Assembly (NCBI RefSeq): GCF_003721435.2
Contig: NZ_CP054586.1
Span: 186,001-250,000, forward strand
Source of the DNA: Halorubrum sp. CBA1229
GTDB taxonomy: Archaea > Halobacteriota > Halobacteria > Halobacteriales > Haloferacaceae
Direction of reading: 5' to 3'
Length of the DNA: 64,000 bases
The position numbers and the translations under genes are program-made. Shown here piece by piece: positions 16,501-23,623 of this stretch (the first letter of the stretch is position 1; the number at the start of each line of letters is the position of its first letter). The notes below the pieces were generated by a model. That model saw nothing but the letters and a program-made list of their open reading frames with translations. It was not told where the DNA came from and did not search any database.

Positions 16501-17865
16501 TTAGATGATGCCGCCGATGACGAGTAGTCCGACGACGAGCAGCAACGTCGCAACCACGCTCCCGCCAGCCAGCAGCTTGTTCTCCATCGCCTTCTCGTGG
16601 AGGGGCATTTCGGCGTACTCCTTGCGGAACGCGCCGAGGTTCTCCTCGTCGTAGAAGTACTTCCTCTTCAGCGCGAACCGTTCGGTCACCGCACAGCCGG
16701 TACAGACCGGCTCCCCTTCGAGCCGTTCGGTCTTGCTGTGGGTGTCGCAAGCGATCGCCCCGCAGTTCGGACAGTAGGTGTACGTCTCGTCGACGCCGCT
16801 CGTCTCGCAGTGGACGCAGCGATGAATCCCGTCCTCCAGAGTGACCCGCGAGGGGCCAGCAGCATAGTATTCGTACGGATACGAGTACTCCAGTATCTCT
16901 GTCGTCTGCCGAACCTCAGGTAGATACACCGGCTCAATCGATTGCACTGAGATGTCCGAGAGATTGGGCTCACACGTCTTGTTGTACGTGACGTTATTGT
17001 CGCCGGTGTAGGTCACCGTCGTCGTGTGGTAATCCTGGAGGCGGTCAACAGCCCACTCCTTGTACTCCGTTTGGGTCTGGCCAAAGCGACGCTCCTCAAC
17101 GTCGTCAAACGACTGTGCGAACTGTTCAGCGTCAAGGTCGACCGTTGCATGGAGGTTCTCAGTAACGAGTGTTGCGACGGTCTCGTCAGCAATCTGAGGA
17201 TGCCCACGCTCGGCGTGGACCACGAACCGCGTCCAGTCGTTGACCCGGTGGATGACGCCCACTGACGTCTCGAAGACGGCGTTCGTGTCGGCGGTGACTG
17301 CCACGACTGGGCGAAACTGCACCCGCGAGTACGGCGATGGCACGTCCGCGGCCGCGATGTTTTCGATATCGCGAAACGCTTCCTGGACGGGGGCATCGGC
17401 GTCGGTCGCCGCATCGTACGGCCGCAACGTCTCGTCACAGAGGATCTCGATACGCCCGTTGTAGAGATCGAGGCCGATCTCGTCGGCGATCTCCCGAAGG
17501 TCCTCGCCGTCGATCAACTCGATCGGATGTGGGTCGTCGTTCCCTCGAAGTCGGTCAGCGTACTCCTGTGCAGGGTTCGTAAACCGGCCAGTCGTGACGA
17601 CCATCCCTCGCTTCGGGCCGTCGAAGTCGAACGTCGCGATCGCCGAGTGGAGTTTCTGGACGACCGGGCGCCCGACCGTGCTGGTGTGTTTGCACTCGAC
17701 GACGATCCCGCGACGGGTGCCGTCGATAACCTCTTCCATCATCACGTCCCGCCCCTCGTCGGCCGTTTTCGCGGCCTGCCGGACGTTTTCGTAGCCGAGA
17801 TTCCGGAACACGTCCTCCATCACGTCCTCGAACTCGAACCCCGAGAGATCGTCCAGTACAGCCAT
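16501..17865 (-). CDS. Membrane-anchored Mrr-type restriction endonuclease
   Basis: A 454-residue protein with an N-terminal Mrr-like PD-(D/E)XK domain (residues about 8-110: FEFEDVMEDVFRNLGYENV, then DEGRDVMM and VVECKHTSTVGRP supplying Asp and E-C-K), a long middle region, two CxxC zinc-finger pairs near residues 355-400, and one C-terminal TM helix (LLAGGSVVATLLLVVGLLVI). Mrr enzymes cut modified DNA; a TM anchor would place the nuclease at the membrane, for example where DNA enters. ATG 17865 is preferred over the codon two residues upstream. It is the only long minus-strand gene in this stretch. Confidence 0.8.
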   Translation of the reverse strand: MAVLDDLSGFEFEDVMEDVFRNLGYENVRQAAKTADEGRDVMMEEVIDGTRRGIVVECKHTSTVGRPVVQKLHSAIATFDFDGPKRGMVVTTGRFTNPAQEYADRLRGNDDPHPIELIDGEDLREIADEIGLDLYNGRIEILCDETLRPYDAATDADAPVQEAFRDIENIAAADVPSPYSRVQFRPVVAVTADTNAVFETSVGVIHRVNDWTRFVVHAERGHPQIADETVATLVTENLHATVDLDAEQFAQSFDDVEERRFGQTQTEYKEWAVDRLQDYHTTTVTYTGDNNVTYNKTCEPNLSDISVQSIEPVYLPEVRQTTEILEYSYPYEYYAAGPSRVTLEDGIHRCVHCETSGVDETYTYCPNCGAIACDTHSKTERLEGEPVCTGCAVTERFALKRKYFYDEENLGAFRKEYAEMPLHEKAMENKLLAGGSVVATLLLVVGLLVIGGII

Positions 17866-17928
17866 CCTCAATTATGTGGACAGTACGTTGCAACTGCCAA
17901 ATACGTTGCCGAACGCTACGCCGTCCTG

Positions 17929-17959
17929 TTTGTTGAACCCCTGAGAGGGGTGCGGGGGT
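17929..17959 (+). promoter_or_regulatory. Hairpin leader copy 8
   Basis: TTTGTTGA, then ACCCC (17937-17941) / GGGGT (17955-17959), loop TGAGAGGGGTGCG. It lies 25 bases before ATG 17984. Confidence 0.6.
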
Positions 17960-17983
17960 CACCGAACCGCCCGCGAGCAACGA

Positions 17984-18193
17984 ATGAACGGGAATGTACC
18001 TATGGCCAGTTCGGAATCGGTTCCAGTCGCATCGCCCGGTCAGGCTCACCGAGACGCAGTCGAATACGTCGGCTTCCGCGTCGACGGCCAAGCCGTCGTC
18101 CTGAACCTCTCGGAGCATCGGCGGCTCTCCCTCGAGCGCAGTCTGGACCTCGTCAACCACAATTCGCGTATCCAACCGAAGCTACTTACGTGA
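17984..18193 (+). CDS. Small protein of unknown function (69 aa)
   Basis: A 69-residue frame (MNGNVPMASSESVPVASPGQ, then VGFRVDGQAVVLNLSEHRRL). An inner ATG at 18002 is an alternative start. Position behind leader copy 8 supports expression. The second half looks like two beta strands and a helix. Function unknown. Confidence 0.5.
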   Translation: MNGNVPMASSESVPVASPGQAHRDAVEYVGFRVDGQAVVLNLSEHRRLSLERSLDLVNHNSRIQPKLLT

Positions 18194-18207
18194 TACAAGC
18201 GTATCAC
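18190..18207 (+). promoter_or_regulatory. Operator of the RHH/RelE operon
   Basis: GTGATAC (18190-18196) and GTATCAC (18201-18207) are a perfect 7-bp inverted repeat with a 4-base spacer, five bases before the antitoxin ATG. Ribbon-helix-helix antitoxins commonly repress from such sites. Confidence 0.6.
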
Positions 18208-18212
18208 AGCAT

Positions 18213-18491
18213 ATGAGCACTGACAGCGACGCCGGCGGCGACGGTGAAATGGAGAAAATCAACGTCCGGGTGCCCCAGTCGCTGCTGGCACAGGTCGACG
18301 ACGTCTGGGAGGAGCGTGGCTACGCGAACAAATCCGAGTTCATCCGCGACGCGCTTCGAGACGCCGTCAATCCGCCAACGCGGCTGTCCGAGGAAGCGCT
18401 GGCGCATCTGGCCGAGAGCCGCAAGCAGCGGGAGCAGGGCGAGACGGTATCGCAGGACGACGTGAAGGACCGGCTGGGCATCGATGACTGA
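18213..18491 (+). CDS. Ribbon-helix-helix antitoxin
   Basis: A 92-residue protein with an RHH DNA-binding domain (EKINVRVPQSLLAQVDDVWE, then NKSEFIRDALRDAV, about residues 13-50) and an acidic C-terminal tail that would wrap the toxin. It overlaps the toxin start by eight bases, the usual order antitoxin-toxin. An inverted repeat sits at its promoter. Confidence 0.85.
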   Translation: MSTDSDAGGDGEMEKINVRVPQSLLAQVDDVWEERGYANKSEFIRDALRDAVNPPTRLSEEALAHLAESRKQREQGETVSQDDVKDRLGIDD

Positions 18492-18747
18492 GGTCGAGTG
18501 GACACCGAAAGCACTCGATTTGCTGGAGGGGCTCGAATCGGAAGCGCAAGAGCGGTTGGTGAAGAAACTCGACGAGGCGAAAGACTGGACCTCCCACCGA
18601 CTCGAAAAGCTCACCGGCTACCCGTACTACAAGCTTCGTGCTGGCGACTACCGTGCGATCCTCACGTGGGACCGGGAAGAGGATATCCTAATCGTTGAGG
18701 CAGTTGGGCATCGCCGGAATATCTACGACCGACACCTCCCACCGTAA
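18484..18747 (+). CDS. RelE/ParE-family toxin
   Basis: An 87-residue RelE/ParE-superfamily toxin. It has the expected N-terminal helix pair (KALDLLEGLESEAQERLVKK) and the beta-sheet core YKLRAGDYRAILTWD, then ILIVEAVGHRRNIYD. Members inhibit translation by cutting ribosome-bound mRNA or block gyrase; the type cannot be settled by eye. It is coupled to the RHH antitoxin upstream and probably stabilises this module. Confidence 0.85.
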   Translation: MTEVEWTPKALDLLEGLESEAQERLVKKLDEAKDWTSHRLEKLTGYPYYKLRAGDYRAILTWDREEDILIVEAVGHRRNIYDRHLPP

Positions 18748-18821
18748 CACACGCGGTCTACAGACCTGCTCAGGTCGGTAACGAACTCGGTCTGAAACTC
18801 AAGTACGATTCCGGTTGGTAG

Positions 18822-18863
18822 TGTTTATTGCCCCCGAGAGGGCTGCGGGGGAGTTCACTCCCC
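18822..18863 (+). promoter_or_regulatory. Hairpin leader copy 9
   Basis: TGTTTATTG, then CCCCC (18831-18835) / GGGGG (18847-18851), loop GAGAGGGCTGC. CCCC at 18860-18863 is an alternative partner of the right arm. ATG 18875 follows. Confidence 0.65.
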
Positions 18864-18874
18864 GTCACCGAGCT

Positions 18875-18997
18875 ATGACTGATTCAGAGTACCCCTGGCG
18901 AGACGAATCGCTCCGTTGTGACCCCTACTGGAAGCAGGAGTTGGGGATGGGGTCGAGAGTTTATAACCCATTACGGGGGAACCGCGGAGGGAGGTGA
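18875..18997 (+). CDS. Short frame upstream of the HNH gene (40 aa)
   Basis: A 40-codon frame (MTDSEYPWRDESLRCDPYWK and GMGSRVYNPLRGNRGGR) behind leader copy 9. Its last codons spell GGAGGGAGGTGA, which can serve as ribosome binding site for the following TTG start. It may be a leader peptide or the stub of a gene invaded by the endonuclease gene. Confidence 0.4.
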   Translation: MTDSEYPWRDESLRCDPYWKQELGMGSRVYNPLRGNRGGR

Positions 18998-19004
18998 CAG
19001 ATCT

Positions 19005-19829
19005 TTGACCGACCATATCTGTGACTACTGTGGCGAGTCGTTTGCGACCTCCAACGAGTTGGGTGGCCACGTAACCGCAGTCCATCGTCGCGACCAAATC
19101 GTAACGGACGCGGACGTAATTCTCGACGACCTCCAGCGTGTCGCAGACAAATTAGGAAAACCACCGACAGCAAAGGAGATGAGCGAGCACGGGGAGTACT
19201 CCCAGCGCGTCTGCCAGAACAAATTTGGGAGCTGGAACGAGGCGCTTCGTGAGGCTGGCTACGCTCCAAATCGGAAATTTCGACTCACCGATCAGGACCT
19301 GTTGGACGAGATTGACCGCCTTGCGGACCAGTTGGGTCGCCCGCCCTCAAGTGGGGAGATGGATCGGGTTGGGGAATATCACAGATGGACGTATGACCAC
19401 CGGTTTGGCGGGTGGGAAGAAGCACTCAACGAAGCTGGCTTCTCACAACCACGGTCCTATCAAGAACGTTCAGAGATCCCTTACGGGCCAAATTGGCCGG
19501 AGCAACGGCGGCAAGCATTGGAGCGTGATGACTTCCAGTGCCAAACGCCGTGGTGTGAGATGACTCAAGCGGATCATCAAGAGCAGGTTGGGAAGGACAT
19601 CTCTGTCCACCATTTGGTTCCGCGGAAGTCCTTCGTCACCCCCGATGGGCAGTTTGACCACGAACAGGCGAATCGAGTCTCGAATCTCGTGACGGTCTGT
19701 TCGAAGCATCATCTCATCTGGGAAGCCGTCGCCCCGCAGCGGTTGGATACGATTGTCGACGCCACACGGCCACCAGAGCGAGGTCGGCCGGAGGGTGTTG
19801 CTCTTCCCCTACGAGGGGATGAGGGGTAA
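19005..19829 (+). CDS. HNH endonuclease with C2H2 finger and homing-endonuclease-type repeats
   Basis: A 274-residue nuclease. It starts with a C2H2 finger (CDYCGESFATSNELGGHV), has two homing-endonuclease-associated repeats of about 50 residues (ILDDLQRVADKLGKPPTAKE and LLDEIDRLADQLGRPPSSGE, each ending FGxWxEALxEAG) and a C-terminal HNH domain (VHHLVPRKSF and SNLVTVCSKHH). TTG 19005 is chosen because a strong GGAGGGAGGTGA site precedes it and the finger begins just after; the frame is open to ATG 18918. The last codons overlap leader copy 10. Confidence 0.75.
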   Translation: MTDHICDYCGESFATSNELGGHVTAVHRRDQIVTDADVILDDLQRVADKLGKPPTAKEMSEHGEYSQRVCQNKFGSWNEALREAGYAPNRKFRLTDQDLLDEIDRLADQLGRPPSSGEMDRVGEYHRWTYDHRFGGWEEALNEAGFSQPRSYQERSEIPYGPNWPEQRRQALERDDFQCQTPWCEMTQADHQEQVGKDISVHHLVPRKSFVTPDGQFDHEQANRVSNLVTVCSKHHLIWEAVAPQRLDTIVDATRPPERGRPEGVALPLRGDEG

Positions 19830-19835
19830 CCCCCT
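19804..19835 (+). promoter_or_regulatory. Hairpin leader copy 10 (inside the end of the HNH gene)
   Basis: CCCCT (19806-19810) / AGGGG (19822-19826), loop ACGAGGGGATG, and a third arm CCCCT (19831-19835) that pairs perfectly with the same AGGGG. The element also encodes the last residues of the HNH protein. ATG 19846 is ten bases downstream. Confidence 0.65.
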
Positions 19836-19845
19836 CGTGATTCAA

Positions 19846-20088
19846 ATGCGACAGACAGACGAGCCTATCCCGACGCCCAATCCAGGCGCTCTCACGAACA
19901 GAGAACGACTCCGGAGGCACCTCACCAGTGCCCTCGAAAGCGCCGAGTCGGCAGAGACGAAAGCCCATCTCCGAGGAGCTCTTGCTGCGTGGCAGAATCT
20001 CCCGCCGACACCACTCGTCGAGTGTCCGCTCTGTGGAAAAGTCGGGCTTCCAGAGCGAATCCAAGCTCACGAGTGTCGACAGTCGTAG
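19846..20088 (+). CDS. Small zinc-finger protein (80 aa)
   Basis: An 80-residue protein with a helical middle (RERLRRHLTSALESAESAET) and a C-terminal CPLCGKVGLPERIQAHEC finger. The frame continues upstream to 19753 within the HNH gene, but ATG 19846 directly behind leader copy 10 is the natural start. Function unknown, probably nucleic-acid binding. Confidence 0.6.
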   Translation: MRQTDEPIPTPNPGALTNRERLRRHLTSALESAESAETKAHLRGALAAWQNLPPTPLVECPLCGKVGLPERIQAHECRQS

Positions 20089-20092
20089 CGTC

Positions 20093-20143
20093 GTTTTTGC
20101 GCCTCGATGGGTGGAGGCGCAGAGCAGAACGCTTCGCGCCTTC
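20093..20143 (+). promoter_or_regulatory. Hairpin leader copy 11
   Basis: GTTTTT, then a perfect 7-bp stem GCGCCTC (20099-20105) / GAGGCGC (20114-20120) around GATGGGTG. GCGCC at 20136-20140 can pair with GGCGC 20116-20120 instead. ATG 20154 follows. Confidence 0.7.
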
Positions 20144-20153
20144 GGAGCATGTT

Positions 20154-21311
20154 ATGAAAGACCCAGAGGAAGCTACGGTCTTCGCAGGCCTTGATGGGCG
20201 AACCGAGACGGAACTACCCGAGTGGTACGCCGAGCAATACGGAGGTCTCGAACCAATCAGCTTCAGTGAGGCGATTCGAAACCTCCCACAGGCAGTCGAT
20301 ACAGCAGTCGCATATCGCAACCCGTACACCGACGAGTGGGTCGAAACAGAGCGGTTCAACGCAATCGTCGAGCCATCCCGGCTACAAGCAGAAGCAGACG
20401 GTGATACCGAAGCAGAGTCGCTATTTCACATCCCGACTGACTCCTACTCGATCATCAACCCGGTCGACGTCTACGGGCCGCTGGAGGAGGTCCTCCGCGA
20501 GGAGACCATCGACGGGGCCCCGCTGGGCGAGGTGATGTTCGGCGAGATTCGGCGCTACCGGGGCGGCGGCGAAGTCCATATGGACATCATGTTCGACGGC
20601 CTCGAGGTGCGCCTGCCCGGCCGGTCGGACCCGATCACGATGGGCGTCACGTCGGGCTACGACTTCTTCGGCGAGCACGCCGTCTACGTGGAGGGGTTCG
20701 CCCAGGACGGCTACTGCTCAAACACGATGCGCTCGCTCACCGACAAGGAGGTCATCAAACACGTCGGCGACGTGCGGAACTTCCGGACCTGGTGGGAGGA
20801 GCTCCTCGCACAGGTCGAACTCGTCGCCGACGACCTCTTCGAGTTCATCCGGGACGCCCAGGACATCGACCTCGACTTCTCGGAACTTCCGTTCACCGTC
20901 ACGGAGTTCTACACCCTGCTGGGCTTCCCGGACTACCTGGCCGAGCGTGCCGCCGGCGATGCAGAAGCCAATGCGGCGTCCCCCTTCGAGATCGATATGT
21001 GGACGCTGCATTCTGGCGCGACGTACGCTCTCACCCACTTCTTCCAGGGGAAAGAGGGGGCATCCCTCGATCAATACGTTCGGATCGCCAACGACATTCT
21101 GTTCAACCCGGAAGGTACGATCGAGCGCGTCGAGCAGGCGTACGAGCAGCAGCTAGAGGCGGACGGTGACGACGGGTCACAGGCCTCGCTGGCCGGCGAA
21201 CGAGCGCTGGCGAGCATCGAGCGCGTCAGCGACGACCTGCAGGAGAAAGTCGAGCAGTTCGAAGAACGCGAGGACGCGCTGCGTGAGCGGTTCCAAGAGG
21301 CGATGGCCTGA
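20154..21311 (+). CDS. DUF932-like plasmid/phage protein
   Basis: A 385-residue protein that resembles the DUF932 family found on phages and plasmids (segments RNPYTDEWVETERFNAIVEP, HIPTDSYSIINPVDVYGPL and GVTSGYDFFGEHAVYVEGF). Family function is unknown. The C-terminal 60 residues are a Glu-rich coiled coil (VSDDLQEKVEQFEEREDAL). ATG 20154 behind leader copy 11 is preferred to the upstream codon at 19989, which would overlap the previous gene. It is one of the largest genes in the module and a marker of plasmid ancestry. Confidence 0.65.
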   Translation: MKDPEEATVFAGLDGRTETELPEWYAEQYGGLEPISFSEAIRNLPQAVDTAVAYRNPYTDEWVETERFNAIVEPSRLQAEADGDTEAESLFHIPTDSYSIINPVDVYGPLEEVLREETIDGAPLGEVMFGEIRRYRGGGEVHMDIMFDGLEVRLPGRSDPITMGVTSGYDFFGEHAVYVEGFAQDGYCSNTMRSLTDKEVIKHVGDVRNFRTWWEELLAQVELVADDLFEFIRDAQDIDLDFSELPFTVTEFYTLLGFPDYLAERAAGDAEANAASPFEIDMWTLHSGATYALTHFFQGKEGASLDQYVRIANDILFNPEGTIERVEQAYEQQLEADGDDGSQASLAGERALASIERVSDDLQEKVEQFEEREDALRERFQEAMA

Positions 21312-21340
21312 CGCCGCGGCGGTGACGTAGTCGACTGTTC

Positions 21341-21369
21341 TGTTTTTCTCGCCCTCGAGGGGTGGAGGG
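21341..21369 (+). promoter_or_regulatory. Hairpin leader copy 12
   Basis: TGTTTTTCTCG, then CCCTC (21352-21356) / GAGGG (21365-21369), loop GAGGGGTG. ATG 21378 follows after eight bases. Confidence 0.65.
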
Positions 21370-21377
21370 GTACCGAG

Positions 21378-21599
21378 ATGGAACAGTCCACGATTAGCGA
21401 CGGGAGTGACGACGAATTCCCACCTGAGAAGCGTCTTGAAGCACCGAATTACCGATTGATCAAGGCCGGTATCGCGACGATCCCGGATATGGAAACCCTC
21501 CAAGAGTGTGTTGCCTACGAGAACGCCCACCAGAATCGAACGCAGATTCTGCGCCGGCTCAAGTGGAAGGCCGAAGAGCTCCGTGAGGGCGAAGAGTAA
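21378..21599 (+). CDS. Small protein of unknown function (73 aa)
   Basis: A 73-residue acidic, mostly helical protein (LIKAGIATIPDMETLQECVA and RTQILRRLKWKAEELREGEE). No recognised family. It sits between leader copy 12 and inverted repeat copy 2. Confidence 0.55.
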   Translation: MEQSTISDGSDDEFPPEKRLEAPNYRLIKAGIATIPDMETLQECVAYENAHQNRTQILRRLKWKAEELREGEE

Positions 21600-21608
21600 G
21601 CTCTGATT

Positions 21609-21651
21609 TTAACCAACACACTCTGCGTGAGTTCACCCTTTTGTTGGTTAA
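21609..21651. repeat. Fixed-spacing inverted repeat, copy 2 of 6
   Basis: TTAACCAACA (21609-21618) and TGTTGGTTAA (21642-21651), perfect arms, 23 bases between, 43 bp overall. It lies immediately upstream of leader copy 13. Confidence 0.8.
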
Positions 21652-21664
21652 TCCGCTGGGCCTC

Positions 21665-21695
21665 TGTTTTTCGGGCCCCTGAAAGGGTGCGGGGC
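21665..21695 (+). promoter_or_regulatory. Hairpin leader copy 13
   Basis: TGTTTTTCGG, then GCCCC (21675-21679) / GGGGC (21691-21695), loop TGAAAGGGTGC. ATG 21724 is 28 bases downstream. Inverted repeat copy 2 is 14 bases upstream. Confidence 0.65.
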
Positions 21696-21723
21696 AGCCA
21701 GCAGCGGCCTCGCGAGCCTAATC

Positions 21724-22725
21724 ATGTCCCTCGAGCTGAGCTCCAGCGCCAGCACCGCCCGCGAAATCGTCGCCGCCAGACAAACAGACTTCGTGGCGTT
21801 CCTCCACCGAGCTCCCTTTGCCGGCGATGCTCTCACCCTCGGATTTCTCCCCGGGTTCCGGGAAGACTGTGGGTATCAGACGGATCAGTACCTGAACCTC
21901 GAGATTCCCGTTGGGATGCTCGACAACGATTTCCGGAGTCCCGATCTGGAGCGGTTCGTCGACCGCTTCTTCGAGTACGAACCAACGGTCGGGGTCATCG
22001 GGGACGTCGACGAAATGGACGACGTCGACGCCCACGTCTCTGCTGCTCGTGAGATCCAAGCGAGCTATCCAGAGGCCGAGCTCATCGTCGTTCCGAAGTC
22101 GCGGGAGGTGATCGACGTGATACCCGAGACCCTCGTCCTCGGGTATTCACGGGGATACGCCAACCGCCTGGCCCACGAATTCTCCGACCCAGCCGATTGG
22201 AGAGGGCGGCGCGTTCATATCCTCGGCGGGAGTCCGCCCAAGCAGCTCGACGCCATTCGACAGTTGACCCGACCGACACTCACGGACGAGCCACCAGCCG
22301 ACATCGTCGGCGTCGACTGGAACGGGCTGCACCGCGGCGCACAGTTCGGTGAGTTCTGGACGGCCGACGGCTGGGACGACAGCGGTCGCGACGCCGACCA
22401 CGTCACCGTGCGAAAGACGGTGCGCCACAGCCTCGCTCGCGTCCGTGAGTTCTGGAGGGCGCACGGAATCTGGCCCGAAACGACACCGCAAGACAAGGGG
22501 CTCGACGTCGAGTACAAGGGACCGAGTCCTGTCGATCTCGAGGACGCCGCCTGTACCGAGTGCGGGACGAACGTCTGGCGAACTCGCCGCGGCCCGTACG
22601 TGGCCGAATACGATACCGGCGCAATCTGTGGATACTGCAGCTACGAGTGCTACTTCAACCACCGTCACCGGAACAACCTGGAGGAGATCGTCGGCGAGCA
22701 GAGCGTCTACCTCCCGCCGACGTGA
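21724..22725 (+). CDS. Haloarchaeal DUF6610-type protein
   Basis: A 333-residue protein I place with the haloarchaeal DUF6610 family. The central part (ELIVVPKSREVIDVIPETLV, LGYSRGYANR, VHILGGSPPKQLDAI) suggests a TIM-barrel-like order of strands, somewhat like tRNA-guanine transglycosylase-type barrels, but catalytic residues cannot be assigned. A C-terminal zinc cluster (CTECGTNVW, CGYCSYECYFNHRHR) follows. Its position behind leader copy 13 fits the module. Confidence 0.55.
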   Translation: MSLELSSSASTAREIVAARQTDFVAFLHRAPFAGDALTLGFLPGFREDCGYQTDQYLNLEIPVGMLDNDFRSPDLERFVDRFFEYEPTVGVIGDVDEMDDVDAHVSAAREIQASYPEAELIVVPKSREVIDVIPETLVLGYSRGYANRLAHEFSDPADWRGRRVHILGGSPPKQLDAIRQLTRPTLTDEPPADIVGVDWNGLHRGAQFGEFWTADGWDDSGRDADHVTVRKTVRHSLARVREFWRAHGIWPETTPQDKGLDVEYKGPSPVDLEDAACTECGTNVWRTRRGPYVAEYDTGAICGYCSYECYFNHRHRNNLEEIVGEQSVYLPPT

Positions 22726-22735
22726 CTTCGCGACC

Positions 22736-22782
22736 TGTTTTTCGTGCCCCCAGAGAGGGCGAGGGCTCCTTCGAAAGCTCTC
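22736..22782 (+). promoter_or_regulatory. Hairpin leader copy 14
   Basis: TGTTTTTCGT, then GCCC (22746-22749) / GGGC (22763-22766), loop CCAGAGAGGGCGA with one more C on the left. GAGGGCT (22761-22767) can also pair with AGCTCTC (22776-22782), six of seven. The gene starts at GTG 22797. Confidence 0.55.
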
Positions 22783-22796
22783 AGAGGTGACTTCCA

Positions 22797-23159
22797 GTGA
22801 GTCAACAACAGCGTCCTGACAACGTCTCGATCGACGAGATCCCGGTCGATATCGACAACACGCAATCAGCGGAGGTCGATTCCGCCGACGTCCCCGACGA
22901 AATCGAATCCATCACCCGTGACCTCGCCGGTGAGCAGCCACCTACGAATCCGCTGGTCGTACTAAAAGCGGCCCGGTGGTGGTACATTCACGGCAAGGGC
23001 GGTACGGATCCCGCCTTCCAGTGGGCCATCGAGTGGGCGCGTCATCTTGCGACTGACACGCCTAGCGACGTCGAGCGGTTCGACGAGTTCCTCGAGTACC
23101 TCATCACGGTCGGATTGGCCGAAGAAAAACGCTCTCTACGCGATGCCAAGACTCCCTAG
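22797..23159 (+). CDS. Acidic protein of unknown function (120 aa)
   Basis: A 120-residue protein with a GTG start behind leader copy 14, an acidic disordered first 45 residues, and a helical second half (VVLKAARWWYIHGKGGTDPA, EWARHLATDTPSDVERFDEF). It overlaps the convergent gene at 23156 by four bases. Function unknown. Confidence 0.55.
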   Translation: MSQQQRPDNVSIDEIPVDIDNTQSAEVDSADVPDEIESITRDLAGEQPPTNPLVVLKAARWWYIHGKGGTDPAFQWAIEWARHLATDTPSDVERFDEFLEYLITVGLAEEKRSLRDAKTP

Positions 23160-23455
23160 AACTCTGGCAGTTCGCCTAGATTGTCGCTCGCGATGTTGTT
23201 CCCGTCAGTCCGAAGGTAGGTTGTCCCGTCAACTTCTACTGTCCCGACATCATCACCCTTTGTCCATTTCCCGTTGTCATTCTTGTACGCCGTACAGTAC
23301 TCTTGTCCAACCGATAAGCTGAGGATGACGGCCATTCGCGATTTGGTATCTCGGTTGACTAGTTGATCTCCATCGTCCTCATATACCTGAACTTGTTCGA
23401 TAGAGTCACCACTGTATCTTACTGCAGTGATTACGTAATCTGCCCATTTGCTCAT
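23156..23455 (-). CDS. DUF3892-like small protein
   Basis: A 99-residue protein starting MSKWADYVITAVRYSGDSIE, with the beta-strand pattern of DUF3892 domains, which occur on mobile elements and near nucleases. It is convergent with the gene at 22797 and lies opposite to its neighbours. The exact role is unknown. Confidence 0.55.
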   Translation of the reverse strand: MSKWADYVITAVRYSGDSIEQVQVYEDDGDQLVNRDTKSRMAVILSLSVGQEYCTAYKNDNGKWTKGDDVGTVEVDGTTYLRTDGNNIASDNLGELPEF

Positions 23456-23550
23456 GCAACAGCGTACTCAGACGTGTAGTGTAAAATGTTGGAAAGTGGA
23501 GTGAAACTGAACACGTTGCTGACGGCTGGAGAGCTAGTTGGTGAATTTCT

Positions 23551-23601
23551 GTTTTTGCGCCCCTGAGGGGTGCGGCGCGTTCTGAACTGCTGCAGTCGCC
23601 G
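23551..23601 (+). promoter_or_regulatory. Hairpin leader copy 15
   Basis: GTTTTT, then GCGCC (23557-23561) / GGCGC (23574-23578), loop CCTGAGGGGTGC. CGCCG (23597-23601) can pair with CGGCG (23573-23577) instead. ATG 23624 follows. Confidence 0.65.
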
Positions 23602-23623
23602 TGAACTCGATTCGGAGAACACA

